Of a DNA stretch of 64,000 nt, positions 26,948 through 36,574 are shown piece by piece. The number at the start of each line of letters is the position of its first letter. Within the stretch, counting starts at the first letter, position 1. The notes below the pieces were generated by a model. The model had not been told where the DNA came from, ran no database searches, and worked only from the letters and a program-made list of their open reading frames with translations. This DNA comes from Phycicoccus sp. Root101 (lineage in GTDB: Bacteria; Actinomycetota; Actinomycetes; Actinomycetales; Dermatophilaceae). A program made the translations under genes and the position numbers. The stretch lies in the NCBI RefSeq assembly GCF_001426245.1, contig NZ_LMCM01000006.1, positions 346,865-410,864 on the forward strand, in the 5' to 3' direction.

Positions 26948-27772
26948 GTGACCAAGGAGCAGGAACGAGCCAGGGCCCACCGACGTCAGGAGAAGCTGGA
27001 CGCGCGAGCGGCCCAGCGGGAGCGCGAGGCCGCACGCAACCGTCAGGTCGCGGTGGTCGTCGCTGCCGTCCTCGTGGTCGTCGCGGCGTTCGTCTTCCTC
27101 GCCACCCGGCTCGGTGGCGACGACACCACCCCCGCCGCCTCGCCGAGCGCGACGAGCACGCCGCAGGCCTCCACCAGCGCGACCACCGCTGCCGTCGCGG
27201 GGTGCACCGCGCCTCCTGCGGTGCCGACGGCCATCAAGACGCAGGGCCTGCCCGCCAAGGCGACCGCCGCGGGCAAGACCTTCACCGCGGTGGTGACGAC
27301 CAACTGTGGCGACATCACCCTCCAGCTCGACGGCGCCAAGGCACCGCAGACCGTGGCCTCGTTCGTGGCGCTCGCCAGGAGCAGCTACTTCAACGACGCG
27401 CCGTGCCACCGGCTCACGACCCAGGGCATCTTCGTGCTCCAGTGCGGAGACCCGCTCGGCGGCACCGGGACCGGCCCCGGCTACGCGTACGGGCTCGAGA
27501 ACACGCCCAAGGACGGCAAGTACCCCAAGGGCATCCTGGCCATGGCGCGCACCACCGACGTCAACAGCAACGCCGACCAGTTCTTCATCGTCTACGACGA
27601 CACCGACCTGAGCAGCGTCCCCGAGGGGTACTCCATCTTCGGCACGGTGACCGGTGGAATGGATATTGTCGAGAAGATCGCCGCAGCAGGTGTGAGTGGT
27701 GGCGCCACCGATGGCGCCCCGGCTGCACCCATCAGCATCCTCAAGGTTGCTGTGACCGAGAAGAAGGCCTGA
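26948..27772 (+). CDS. ppiB: Membrane-anchored cyclophilin-type peptidyl-prolyl isomerase
   Basis: 274 aa. A basic N-terminus (RARAHRRQEKLDARAAQRER) is followed by one membrane segment (about 36-58), a Ser/Thr/Ala linker, then a cyclophilin domain (about 105-272). Catalytic features are the Arg in PCHRLTTQG, GIFVLQCGDP and NADQFFIVYDDT, and FGTVTGGMDIV near the end. It catalyses proline isomerisation, here presumably outside the membrane. GTG at 26948 has TAGACT 7 nt upstream. The stop is 1 bp before the DUF349 gene. Confidence 0.92.
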   Translation: MTKEQERARAHRRQEKLDARAAQREREAARNRQVAVVVAAVLVVVAAFVFLATRLGGDDTTPAASPSATSTPQASTSATTAAVAGCTAPPAVPTAIKTQGLPAKATAAGKTFTAVVTTNCGDITLQLDGAKAPQTVASFVALARSSYFNDAPCHRLTTQGIFVLQCGDPLGGTGTGPGYAYGLENTPKDGKYPKGILAMARTTDVNSNADQFFIVYDDTDLSSVPEGYSIFGTVTGGMDIVEKIAAAGVSGGATDGAPAAPISILKVAVTEKKA

Positions 27773-27773
27773 C

Positions 27774-29624
27774 GTGACCGAGCAGACGCCCCCGGCTGAC
27801 CCCACCGAGCCGCAGGCTCCCGCCGAGCCCCAGGCCGACCAGGAGACCGCCGCCACCGCCACCGTCGACGAGACCGCCGAGGCGACCCCCGAAGCGGCAG
27901 CTGAGGCGACCCCCGAAGCGGCAGCTGAGGCGACCCCCGAAGCGGCAGCTGAGGCGACCCCCGAAGCGGCCCCTGAGGCCGTCACGGAGGAGGCTCCGGC
28001 CGCAGAGGACGCCGCTGCGCAGGCACCCGAGCCCGAGGCCCCCGCGGCTGCCCAAGCAGAGACTCCCGAGCCCGAGGCCCCCGCGGCCGAGGCTGCCTCG
28101 GCAGGGACTCCCGAGCCCGAGGCCCCCGCGGCCGACGCCCCGGCAGCCGCCGTCGAGCCTGAGGCCGCCCCCGCCCCCGAGCCTGAAGCCGCGCCTGCCG
28201 AGCCCGAGGCTCCCGCCGGCGAGGACGTTCCCGCTGAGGTCGCTCCCGCCGCTCCGGCTCCGGCGGCCAGGCCGCGGCCCGTGCCGAAGCCGGCGCCGAT
28301 CCCGTCCCCCGCTGCCGTGCGCAAGGTGGCCCACCCGCTGCCCACCCTCACGGCTGCCGCCCCCAGCGGGCCGCCGGCCGAGACATTCGGTCGGGTGGCC
28401 GAGGACGGCACCGTGTTCGTCCGTACCGCCGACGGCGAGAAGGAGGTCGGGGCCTACCCCGGCGCCACGCCGGACGAGGCGCTGCACTACTTCGCCCGCA
28501 AGTACGACGAGCTGTTCGCGTCCGCCGACCTGCTCCACCAGCGGGTGACGACCACCGACCTGTCCGCCAAGGACGGTGCCGAGGGCCTGACGAAGCTGCG
28601 CGAGCACGCTGCCGAAGCCGGTGTCGTGGGCGACCTCGAGGCCCTCGAGGCGAAGATCGCCGAGATCGGTGAGGCGGTCGCCGAGCGCAAGAAGACCGAG
28701 AGCGCCGAGCGCAACGCGGCTCGCGCGATCGCGGCCACCGAGCGTGAGGCCATCGTCGCCGAGGCCGAGAAGATCGCCGGGCAGCCGGAGAACAAGATCC
28801 AGTGGAAGAGCAGCGGTGCGCGGATGCGTGAGCTGCTCGACGAGTGGAAGAAGCACCAGCGCGCCGGCACCCGCCTCGACCGCGAGACCGAGGGTGCTCT
28901 CTGGCAGCGGTTCAGCCAGGCCCGCAACTCCTTCGACAAGGCCCGGCGCGTCCACTTCGCCCAGCTCGAGAGCACCCAGGGTGAGGCCAAGGCCGCCAAG
29001 CAGGACCTGGTGAAGGAGGCCGAGTCCCTCGCGACGAGCACCGACTGGGGTGCGACGGCGGGCGCGTTCAAGCGGCTCATGGACCGCTGGCGCCAGGCCG
29101 GCCGCGCCTCCCGGACGGACGACGACGCCCTGTGGGCCCGGTTCAAGGCCGCCCAGGACGCCTTCTTCACCGCCAAGGACGCAGAGGCCGCCAAGGAGGA
29201 CGAGGAGTTCCGGGGCAACCTCGCCGTGAAGGAGGAGCTCCTCAAGGAGGCCGAGGCGATCCTGCCCGTCACCGACCTCGACGCCGCCAAGGCTGCGCTC
29301 CGCGCCGTGCAGGACCGCTGGGAGGCTGCCGGCAAGGTGCCCCGCGGCGATGTCGACCGCATGGAGAAGGGGATGCGCCGCATCGAGTCCGCCGTGCGCG
29401 AGGCCGACGAGAAGCGTTGGCACAAGACGAATCCCGAGGTGGCCGCCCGCGCCCAGAGCATGGTCGACCAGCTCGAGTCCTCCGTCGCGGCCCTCAAGGC
29501 CGACGTCGAGAAGGCGCAGGCGTCCGGGAACGAGAAGAAGGTCAAGGACGCCCAGTCCAAGCTCGAGGCCCAGGAGCAGTGGCTCGCCCAGGCCCGCGGC
29601 AACCTCGACGAGTTCGGCGGCTGA
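27774..29624 (+). CDS. DUF349 family protein with Ala/Glu/Pro-rich N-terminus
   Basis: 616 aa. Residues 1-200 are low complexity (Ala, Glu, Pro), including near-perfect EATPEAAA repeats. The remainder is helical with at least four DUF349 repeats, each with a W and R in patterns such as LLDEWKKHQRAGTRLDRETE, LMDRWRQAGRASRTDDDALW and VQDRWEAAGKVPRGDVDRME. DUF349 proteins are long helical proteins of unclear role; some relate to ribosome or RNA processes. The gene is probably cotranscribed with ppiB (1-bp gap). GTG start at 27774. Confidence 0.9.
   Translation: MTEQTPPADPTEPQAPAEPQADQETAATATVDETAEATPEAAAEATPEAAAEATPEAAAEATPEAAPEAVTEEAPAAEDAAAQAPEPEAPAAAQAETPEPEAPAAEAASAGTPEPEAPAADAPAAAVEPEAAPAPEPEAAPAEPEAPAGEDVPAEVAPAAPAPAARPRPVPKPAPIPSPAAVRKVAHPLPTLTAAAPSGPPAETFGRVAEDGTVFVRTADGEKEVGAYPGATPDEALHYFARKYDELFASADLLHQRVTTTDLSAKDGAEGLTKLREHAAEAGVVGDLEALEAKIAEIGEAVAERKKTESAERNAARAIAATEREAIVAEAEKIAGQPENKIQWKSSGARMRELLDEWKKHQRAGTRLDRETEGALWQRFSQARNSFDKARRVHFAQLESTQGEAKAAKQDLVKEAESLATSTDWGATAGAFKRLMDRWRQAGRASRTDDDALWARFKAAQDAFFTAKDAEAAKEDEEFRGNLAVKEELLKEAEAILPVTDLDAAKAALRAVQDRWEAAGKVPRGDVDRMEKGMRRIESAVREADEKRWHKTNPEVAARAQSMVDQLESSVAALKADVEKAQASGNEKKVKDAQSKLEAQEQWLAQARGNLDEFGG
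27879..27974 (+). repeat. Four tandem 24-bp repeats in the DUF349 gene
   Basis: The unit GAGGCGACCCCCGAAGCGGC plus four more bases occurs at 27879, 27903, 27927 and 27951. The first three copies are identical; the fourth differs only near its end. It keeps the reading frame and encodes EATPEAAA, so copy number changes would alter protein length without frameshift. Confidence 0.95.
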
Positions 29625-29687
29625 CATCAGCGGTGGGTCGCGTCGCGTCACAGCGGTGACCGGCGCGCCCACCCACGGTCCGCTCCG

Positions 29688-30110
29688 GTGACCGGCTCCC
29701 CCGCCCTCGTGGCCCTCGCGGCTGCGACGACCCTCCACCTCGGCTTCCAGCTGACCGTGACCGCCCTCGTCTACCCCGCCCTGGCTCGAACGAGCCCGGA
29801 GGGTTGGTCCAGGTCGCACGACGCCCACAGCCGGGCGATCGTCCCCCTCGTCGTCCTCACGTATGCCGCCCTCCTCACCACCCTCACGTGGGCGTGGCTC
29901 GCTGGACCCATCGGCCCGGGACTCGTGGTCGCAACGGCCGGGACGATCCTCACCTTCGCGGCGACGGCCTTCGTCGCCGCCCCGACCCACGCGGAACTCG
30001 GCAGAAACGGCAAGAGCGACAGGGCAGTCCGCCGGCTCCTCGCAGCAGACAGGACCCGCAGCATGGGCGCTGTCCTGGCGACCGTCGGGGCGCTGATCGC
30101 GCTCACCTGA
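29688..30110 (+). CDS. Small four-helix membrane protein
   Basis: 140 aa with four hydrophobic segments (about 5-25, 47-65, 72-95, 122-139), for example LVVLTYAALLTTLTWAWLAG. It resembles DUF4149/DUF1772-like small membrane proteins but I cannot assign it firmly. Start is GTG at 29688; 63 bp follow the DUF349 gene. The stop is 28 bp from the relA stop on the other strand. Confidence 0.7.
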   Translation: MTGSPALVALAAATTLHLGFQLTVTALVYPALARTSPEGWSRSHDAHSRAIVPLVVLTYAALLTTLTWAWLAGPIGPGLVVATAGTILTFAATAFVAAPTHAELGRNGKSDRAVRRLLAADRTRSMGAVLATVGALIALT

Positions 30111-30138
30111 CCCCGCCGACGAGGCGAGAACGAGACGA

Positions 30139-32448
30139 CTAGGCCTTGGCGGCCGTCGCCTTGGTGCCGGTGATCCGGTAGACGTCGAAGACGCCGTCGA
30201 TCTTGCGCACCGCCTTCATCACGTGGTCGAGGTGGCTCGGGTCGCCCATCTCGAAGGTGAACTTCGAGACCGCCACCCGGTCGCGCGAGGTCTGCACCGA
30301 GGCCGACAGGATGTTGACGTGCTGGTCGGACAGCACCCGCGTGACGTCGGACAGCAGGCGGTTGCGGTCGAGCGCCTCGACCTGGAGCTGGACGAGGAAG
30401 ACGGATGCCGACGACGGCGCCCACTCGACCTCGATCATCCGATCGGGTTGCGACAGAAGCGATTCCGCGTTGGTGCAATCGGTGCGGTGGACCGAGACGC
30501 CGTTCCCGCGGGTGATGAAGCCCATGATCGGGTCGCCCGGGACCGGGGTGCAGCAACGGGCCAGCTTGACCCAGACGTCGGCTGTGCCGACGACGACGAC
30601 GCCGGGGTCGCCGGAGCGACGACGCATCGACCGCGTCGGGGTGGTGGCCTCGGCGAGGTCCTCCGACGCGCCCTCCTCACCACCGAGGCTGACGACGAGC
30701 CGGCCCACCACGTGCTGGGCGGACACGTGCCCCTCGCCGACGGCGGCATACAGGGCGTCGATGTCCTGGTAGCGCAGCTCGGAGGCGAGGCCGGTGAGGG
30801 TCTCCACGGTCAGGAGCCGCTGCAGCGGCAGGCCCTCCTTGCGCATCGCCTTGGCGATCGCGTCCTTGCCGGTCTCGATGGCCTCCTCGCGACGTTCCTT
30901 GGAGAACCACTGCTTGATCTTGTTGCGGGCCCTCGGCGACTTGACGAAGGTCAGCCAGTCACGCGACGGGCCGGCGCCGTCGGCCTTGGAGGTGAGCACC
31001 TCGACGACGTCGCCGTTCTCGAGGGTGGACTCCAAGGGCACCAGCCGGCCGTTGACGCGACCGCCGATGCAGTGGTGACCGACCTCGGTGTGCACGGCGT
31101 AGGCGAAGTCGACGGGCGTCGCGCCGGCGGGCAGGGCGACGACCTCGCCCTTCGGGGTGAAGACGTAGACCTCGCGCGCGTTGATCTCGAACCGCAGCGA
31201 GTCGAGGAACTCCCCCGGGTCGGCGGTCTCCTTCTGCCAGTCGAGGAGCTGGCGCAGCCACGCCATGTCGTTGATCGGGCCGGTCTCGCCGTCCTTGGTG
31301 CCGGCCGGCGGGGCGGTCGCGTCCTCCTTGTACTTCCAGTGCGCGGCGACGCCGTACTCCGCCCGGCGGTGCATGGTGTGCGTGCGGATCTGGATCTCGA
31401 CCGGCTTGCCCTCGGGACCGATGACCGTCGTGTGCAACGACTGGTACATGTTGAACTTCGGCATCGCGATGTAGTCCTTGAACCGCCCGGGGAGGGGGTT
31501 CCAGCGGGCGTGCAGGGCACCGAGCGCCGCGTAGCAGTCGCGCACCGAGTCGACGAGGACGCGCACGGCCACGAGGTCGTAGATGTCCTCGAAGTCGCGG
31601 CCACGGACGATCATCTTCTGGTAGACGGAGTAGTAGTGCTTCGGCCGACCGGTGACGGTCGCCTTGATCTTGGCGCCCCGCAGGTCCTCACTCACCTGGT
31701 CGCGCACCCCCGAGAGGAACTCCTCGCGCGCCGGCGCCCGCTCGGCCACGAGCCGGACGATCTCGTCGTACACCTTGGGGTACAGCGTCGCGAACGACAG
31801 GTCCTCGAGCTCCCACTTGATGGTGTTCATCCCGAGCCGGTGGGCCAGGGGGGCGTAGATCTCGAGGGTCTCGCGGGCCTTGCGCTGGGCGGACTCGACC
31901 GACACGTACCGCCAGGTGCGGGCGTTGTGCAGCCGGTCCGCGAGCTTGATGACCAGGACCCGGATGTCGCGCGCCATCGCCACGACCATCTTGCGGACCG
32001 TCTCCGCCTGGGCAGCGTCGCCGTACGTCACCTTGTCGAGCTTGGTGACCCCGTCGACGAGCATCGCGACCTCGCGGCCGAAGTCCTTCTCCAGCTGGGT
32101 CAGGCTGTATGCCGTGTCCTCGACCGTGTCGTGCAGGAGCGCCGCCGCGAGGGTGGCCGGCGTCATGCCCAGCTCGGCCAGGATCGTCGTCACGGCCAGC
32201 GGGTGCGTGATGTACGCGTCGCCGGACTTGCGCTTCTGGCCGCGGTGGGCCTCCTCGGCCACGACGTAGGCCCTCTCGATGACCGTGAGGTCGGCCTTGG
32301 GGTGCGTCGCGCGGACGGTCTGCAGGAGTGGCTCGAGGACCGGGTTGGTCGGGCCCCCACGGCTGCCGAAGCGCGCCAACCTGGCCCGCACGCGGCTCGC
32401 CGACGAGGCGCCGGTGGGGACCGGCCCGGTGACGACGTCCTCGCTCAT
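30139..32448 (-). CDS. relA: Bifunctional (p)ppGpp synthetase/hydrolase RelA/Rsh
   Basis: 769 aa long RelA/SpoT homologue. HD hydrolase domain ([13 protein letters not shown], about 110), synthetase domain with [23 protein letters not shown] domain ([20 protein letters not shown]), helical and Cys-containing region ([18 protein letters not shown]) and a C-terminal ACT domain. Both activities look intact, so it makes and degrades the stringent alarmone. ATG 32448 has TAGGCT 6 nt upstream, so it may also have its own leaderless promoter. Downstream of apt by 32 bp, as in mycobacteria. Confidence 0.97.
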   Translation of the reverse strand: MSEDVVTGPVPTGASSASRVRARLARFGSRGGPTNPVLEPLLQTVRATHPKADLTVIERAYVVAEEAHRGQKRKSGDAYITHPLAVTTILAELGMTPATLAAALLHDTVEDTAYSLTQLEKDFGREVAMLVDGVTKLDKVTYGDAAQAETVRKMVVAMARDIRVLVIKLADRLHNARTWRYVSVESAQRKARETLEIYAPLAHRLGMNTIKWELEDLSFATLYPKVYDEIVRLVAERAPAREEFLSGVRDQVSEDLRGAKIKATVTGRPKHYYSVYQKMIVRGRDFEDIYDLVAVRVLVDSVRDCYAALGALHARWNPLPGRFKDYIAMPKFNMYQSLHTTVIGPEGKPVEIQIRTHTMHRRAEYGVAAHWKYKEDATAPPAGTKDGETGPINDMAWLRQLLDWQKETADPGEFLDSLRFEINAREVYVFTPKGEVVALPAGATPVDFAYAVHTEVGHHCIGGRVNGRLVPLESTLENGDVVEVLTSKADGAGPSRDWLTFVKSPRARNKIKQWFSKERREEAIETGKDAIAKAMRKEGLPLQRLLTVETLTGLASELRYQDIDALYAAVGEGHVSAQHVVGRLVVSLGGEEGASEDLAEATTPTRSMRRRSGDPGVVVVGTADVWVKLARCCTPVPGDPIMGFITRGNGVSVHRTDCTNAESLLSQPDRMIEVEWAPSSASVFLVQLQVEALDRNRLLSDVTRVLSDQHVNILSASVQTSRDRVAVSKFTFEMGDPSHLDHVMKAVRKIDGVFDVYRITGTKATAAKA

Positions 32449-32480
32449 GGGCTGAGCCTACGTGATGGGGGCAGGCCGGT

Positions 32481-33029
32481 TCAGTCGCCTCGGACGACGA
32501 GGCTGCAGTGCACCTCTCGACCCTTCAACCGGTCGCGCCCGTGCAGGAACTCGAGCTCGATCGGCGCCTCGAACGCGACCACGTCGGCGCCCGCGTCCTC
32601 GAGCAGGTGGCAGGCTGCCTCGGCGGTGCCGCCGGTGGCGAGCACGTCGTCGACGACGAGCACCCGCTCCCCGCCGACGAACGAGTCCTCGTGGATCTCG
32701 ATGGTGGCGCTGCCGTACTCGAGGTCGTAGGAGACGCCCATCGTCTTCCCGGGGAGCTTGCCCGCCTTGCGGACGGGCACGAACCCGATCCCGAGCTCGT
32801 GGGCCAGGGCTGCTCCGAAGATGAACCCGCGGGCCTCGATCCCCACGACCAGGTCAACGCTCCCGCGCCGGCGGTCCGCCATGTCGCGGACCACCGCACC
32901 GAACGCCTCTGCATCGGCGAGCAACGGCGTGACGTCCTTGAAGACGACCCCGGGGCTGGGGAAGTCTGGGATGTCACGCAGTCGGCTCTCGATGAGCGCG
33001 ACGAGGGAGGCCGAGGCGGTCGTGGTCAT
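32481..33029 (-). CDS. apt: Adenine phosphoribosyltransferase
   Basis: 182 aa type I phosphoribosyltransferase. DFPSPGVVFKDVTPLLAD near the N-terminus and the PRPP loop VLVVDDVLATGGTAEAA identify it. It converts adenine and PRPP to AMP (purine salvage). It starts 1 bp after the secF stop, in the conserved secD-secF-apt-relA order. Confidence 0.96.
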   Translation of the reverse strand: MTTTASASLVALIESRLRDIPDFPSPGVVFKDVTPLLADAEAFGAVVRDMADRRRGSVDLVVGIEARGFIFGAALAHELGIGFVPVRKAGKLPGKTMGVSYDLEYGSATIEIHEDSFVGGERVLVVDDVLATGGTAEAACHLLEDAGADVVAFEAPIELEFLHGRDRLKGREVHCSLVVRGD

Positions 33030-33030
33030 G

Positions 33031-34197
33031 TCAGCGACGCGACTTCGGAGGCCGCTTCGGCTGGTTCCGCGGACCGGACGGCGAGGCGTACTTGTGCGTC
33101 TCGCGGACCGTGGAGGACGTGGTTCGGCGCTCCCCGGTGCCGACGGCCGCCGGCTCGAGGTCGTCGTCGCTGCCGTGGTCCACCGGGGCGGCGTCGGAGG
33201 CGAGCACCTTGCCGCCGTGGCGCTGCTGGTAGCGCTCGGCCTTCTTCGTCAGCTCGACCATCTCGGGCTCGTGGTCACGCATGTGCACGAGCAACGGGGT
33301 GGCGATGAAGATCGAGGAGTACGCACCGACCGCAATGCCGACGAACAGCGCCAGCGCGAGGTCGAGCAGGGTGCCGGGGCCGAGGAAGAGGAAGCCGATG
33401 ACGAGGATCGCCGCGATCGGCAGCAGGGCCACGACGGTGGTGTTGATCGAGCGCACCAGGGTCTGGTTGACGGCGAGGTTGGCGGCCTGGGCGTAGGACA
33501 TCCGTCCGTTGCCCCGGGCCTCGGTGGTGTTCTCGCGCACCTTGTCGAACACGACGACGGTGTCGTACAGCGAGTACCCGAGGATCGTCAGGAAGCCGAT
33601 CATCGTCGCAGGCGACACCTCGAAGCCGGCGAGGGCGTAGATGCCGACCGTGATGAACAGGTCGTGCAGCAGCGCGGCGAGGCCGGCGACGGCCATCTTC
33701 CAGGTGCGGAAGTAGATCGCCATGACGGCCGCCACGAGGGCGAGGAAGACGGCCAGGGCCTGGAGGGCCTTCTGGCTCACCGAGGCGCCCCATGACGGGC
33801 CGACGAAGGTGGCGGACACCTTGTCGGACGTGGTGCCGAACGCCTTGGCGAGGGCGTCCTGGACGTCCCGGCTCTGGGAGTCGTTGAGCTTCTCGGTCTG
33901 CACCCGGACGGTGCTCGAGCCGATGGTCGTCACCTCGGGGGCACCCGCTGCGGCCACGGAGGTCACCGCGTCCTTGGCGGTCTGCTCGTAGGAGTCGGTG
34001 ACCTTGACCCCGGAGACCCGGAACTCCGAGCCGCCCGAGAACTCCAGGCTGAGGTTGAGCCCCTGCAGGACCAGGCCGAGGGCCGCCAGGAGGATGAACA
34101 CCCCGGAGACGAGGTACCACCGCTTGTAGCGGCCGACGAAGTCGATGGACCGCTTGCCGGTGTAGAGGTCGTTGCCGAGCGCGGCGAAGTTGATCAC
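33031..34197 (-). CDS. secF: Protein translocase subunit SecF
   Basis: 388 aa with six membrane segments and a large external loop between the first two. Signatures include SGVFILLAALGLVLQGLN, LEFSGGSEFRV and the conserved transmembrane block GFLTILGYSLYDTVVVFDKV (TM4). SecF with SecD uses the proton gradient to complete protein export. The C-terminal tail (about 300 on) is basic, RTTSSTVRETHKYASPSG. It overlaps secD by 4 nt. Confidence 0.96.
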   Translation of the reverse strand: MINFAALGNDLYTGKRSIDFVGRYKRWYLVSGVFILLAALGLVLQGLNLSLEFSGGSEFRVSGVKVTDSYEQTAKDAVTSVAAAGAPEVTTIGSSTVRVQTEKLNDSQSRDVQDALAKAFGTTSDKVSATFVGPSWGASVSQKALQALAVFLALVAAVMAIYFRTWKMAVAGLAALLHDLFITVGIYALAGFEVSPATMIGFLTILGYSLYDTVVVFDKVRENTTEARGNGRMSYAQAANLAVNQTLVRSINTTVVALLPIAAILVIGFLFLGPGTLLDLALALFVGIAVGAYSSIFIATPLLVHMRDHEPEMVELTKKAERYQQRHGGKVLASDAAPVDHGSDDDLEPAAVGTGERRTTSSTVRETHKYASPSGPRNQPKRPPKSRR

Positions 34198-36002
34198 AGC
34201 GCACTCCCGTCGTTCGTGGCGGACGCGGTCTTGTTCATGGCAGGCATCGCGATCCGTCCGCGTCCGGCATACCGGGGCTTGAAGGCCTTGACACCCAGGC
34301 GCTGCGGGTCGAGACCGGACCAGCGGTGGCCGCCGCCGAAGAACTTCGTGGTGGACAGCAGGGCCACGACCGGGTGGGTGAACATGACCACGACGAGCAG
34401 GTCGATGAGGGTCGTGAGGCCGAGTGTGAACGCGAAGCCGCGCACGTTGCTCGACGCCAGCAGGTACAGCACGAAGGCGGCAAGGAAGTTCACGCCGTCA
34501 GCGGCCAGGATGGTGCGCCGGGCGCGACGCCACCCGGTGTCGACCGCGGCGCGCAGCGGTCGTCCCTCACGCACCTCGTCGCGGATGCGTTCGAAGTAGA
34601 CGATGAACGAGTCGGCGGTGACACCGATGGCCACGATCAGCCCCGTGACGCCGGCCATGTCGAGCCGGAAGTTCTGGGACCACCCGAGCAAGGCGATCGA
34701 GACGTACGTGAGCACCGCGGCGATGACGATCGACGCGACGGTGACCAGGCCGAGGGCGCGGTACTGGATCAGCGAGTAGCCGAAGACCAGCACGAAGCCG
34801 ATGACCCCGGCGAGCAGGCCCATGCGGAGCTGCTCGCCACCGAGGGTGGGGCTGATCTCGTCACGGGTCTGCAGGTCGAACGACAGCGGCAGGGCGCCGA
34901 ACTTCAGCTGGTTGGCCAGGTCGCGGGCACTGACGATCGTGAAGCTGCCGGTGATGCTGGCCTGGCCGTCGAGGATGGCGGCCTGCGCGGTCGGCGCGGT
35001 GAGCACCTGGGAGTCGAGCGTCACGGCGAACCGGTTGCGCGGGTCCTCGAGGCTGACCAGGCGCTTGGTGACGTTGCCGAAGGCCGTGGTGCCGCTGCCG
35101 TTGAAGGACAGCCGGATCTCCACGATGCTCGAGGGCTGGCCGTTCTGCAGCGGCTGGTAGCCGGCGACGGCGTCCTTGATCTGGTCGCCGCGCACCTCGA
35201 CCGGGCCGAGGATGTACTTCTCGCCGAGGTTGACGTTGCAGGTGACCAGCGGCTTGGTCGCGTCGTCGACGATCCCGTCCAGGACACCGGGCTTTGCGCA
35301 GTCGAGGTCCTGGAACTCCTTGGTCAGCGCCGGCGTGATCTGGTTGAGGTCGCTGGCGTCGGTCGGCTTGGTCGCGGTGCCCGTGGTCGCACCGCCGGTC
35401 GGCGTGGCCGCCCCGGTGGTGGCGCTGGGCTGCGGGGTGGTGGCCCGGACGAACGCGCCGGGCAGGCCACTGCCGGCGCTGGTGGTGGCGCCGGTCGCCT
35501 TCGGGGGCGTGGAGGTGGTCTTGCTGCCCGTGGCGGTCCCGGTCGCCGTGCCCGTGGCGGTGCCAGTGGCCGTGCCCGTCGCGGTACCCGTGGGCACCGG
35601 GACGTTCGTGCCTGGGGCAGCGACGAGGACGGGACGGAACTGCATCTGCGAGGAGCGGCGGATGGCATCCTCGGTGGCCTTGTCGGGCGTGCCCGGCATG
35701 CTCACGACGATGTTGTCGTTGCTCGTGGTCACCTCGGCCCCGGCGACACCGTTGGAGTCGACGCGCTGCACGATGATGTCGCGGGCCTGGTTGAGCTGGT
35801 CGGTCGTCACCTTCGCGTTGCCCACGAGGCGGGGAGCGAGGACGAGCTGCGTCCCACCGGCGAGGTCGAGGCCGAGCTTGGGCTCGAGCTGCGCCTCACC
35901 CCAGGTGGTCGCTGCGAACAGCAGGCCGTAGAGGCCGATGGTGACGGCCGCCAGCGCTGACAGGACCTTCAGCGGCTTGCGGTTGTACGGGTTGATTGCC
36001 AC
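34194..36002 (-). CDS. secD: Protein translocase subunit SecD
   Basis: 602 aa. N-terminal membrane segment, LGLDLAGGTQLVLAPRLV, a long external domain, then five membrane segments with GVTADSFIVYFERIRDEVRE. The external domain has an inserted Thr/Ala/Gly/Ser/Pro-rich stretch of about 85 residues (about 120-205), including tandem TGTA repeats. That insertion is variable in actinobacteria; it sits between the first hydrophobic segment and the folded head. It follows yajC by 12 bp. Confidence 0.95.
   Translation of the reverse strand: MAINPYNRKPLKVLSALAAVTIGLYGLLFAATTWGEAQLEPKLGLDLAGGTQLVLAPRLVGNAKVTTDQLNQARDIIVQRVDSNGVAGAEVTTSNDNIVVSMPGTPDKATEDAIRRSSQMQFRPVLVAAPGTNVPVPTGTATGTATGTATGTATGTATGSKTTSTPPKATGATTSAGSGLPGAFVRATTPQPSATTGAATPTGGATTGTATKPTDASDLNQITPALTKEFQDLDCAKPGVLDGIVDDATKPLVTCNVNLGEKYILGPVEVRGDQIKDAVAGYQPLQNGQPSSIVEIRLSFNGSGTTAFGNVTKRLVSLEDPRNRFAVTLDSQVLTAPTAQAAILDGQASITGSFTIVSARDLANQLKFGALPLSFDLQTRDEISPTLGGEQLRMGLLAGVIGFVLVFGYSLIQYRALGLVTVASIVIAAVLTYVSIALLGWSQNFRLDMAGVTGLIVAIGVTADSFIVYFERIRDEVREGRPLRAAVDTGWRRARRTILAADGVNFLAAFVLYLLASSNVRGFAFTLGLTTLIDLLVVVMFTHPVVALLSTTKFFGGGHRWSGLDPQRLGVKAFKPRYAGRGRIAMPAMNKTASATNDGSAL
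35527..35598. repeat. Six 12-bp imperfect tandem repeats within secD
   Basis: Units such as CCCGTGGCGGTG occur head to tail from 35527 to 35598 with point differences. They encode the Thr-Ala-Thr-Gly repeats of the SecD insertion on the minus strand and keep the frame. Confidence 0.85.
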
Positions 36003-36014
36003 GGGTGGTGACCT

Positions 36015-36326
36015 CTACTCGGTGGTGCCGGGGGTGCCCGGCTGGTCGGTCGCCGCGGGGGCGGCGGTCTTCAGGCCGATGGCCCGGCGGTCGAACCGGA
36101 GGACGACCCCTGGGGCCACCTCGAGCGTGACGACCGCGTCGTCCAGGGAACGCACCGTGCCGAAGAGCCCCGAGGTCGTGCAGACCTCGTCGCCGACCGC
36201 CAGTCCTGCCTGCAGCTTCTGCACGTCGCGCTGGCGCCGCCGCTGCGTGAACACCATGAAGGCGATGAGCAGCACGGGCAGGGCGAAGATCAGCAGGCTG
36301 GCAGTGGGCGAGCCGCCATTCGACAT
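36015..36326 (-). CDS. yajC: Preprotein translocase accessory protein YajC
   Basis: 103 aa. One membrane segment near the N-terminus (SLLIFALPVLLIAFMVFTQRRRQRD), then the conserved GLAVGDEVCTTSGLFGTV and VVTLEVAPGVVLRFDRRAIG. ATG at 36326 has AAGGGA a few nt upstream. YajC associates with SecDF; gene order yajC-secD-secF is universal. It heads the Sec cluster and has its own upstream gap. Confidence 0.94.
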   Translation of the reverse strand: MSNGGSPTASLLIFALPVLLIAFMVFTQRRRQRDVQKLQAGLAVGDEVCTTSGLFGTVRSLDDAVVTLEVAPGVVLRFDRRAIGLKTAAPAATDQPGTPGTTE

Positions 36327-36574
36327 GGAGCATCCCTTCACGGTTGGCAGGTGGTGCGCGCAGCCGGGTCTCGGGCGCGCACGATTCCCCGACGCTGGCC
36401 GGGTGACCGCCCGAGTGTAGGTGACGCACGGCATACCGACCAACGTGCCCCACCGTGGTCGCGTTCCAATTGTGACCATTTCGCGCCGTGCCGCCGCGGG
36501 GCCACCCACGGTGCCGCGGTGGGGCCCCACCAGGTCGCGCCGGTATGCCGCGAGGGCACCCGGCAGGGCCGGTC
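36327..36574. other. 248-bp intergenic region between ruvB and yajC
   Basis: No ORF of note. It holds two octamers in opposite orientation (CGGCATAC at 36429, GTATGCCG at 36543) and a perfect 12-bp palindrome GTGGGGCCCCAC at 36519-36530 within a larger GC-rich inverted region, which may terminate the ruvCAB transcript. The yajC promoter should be in the left part, but no clear -10 is visible. Confidence 0.5.
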
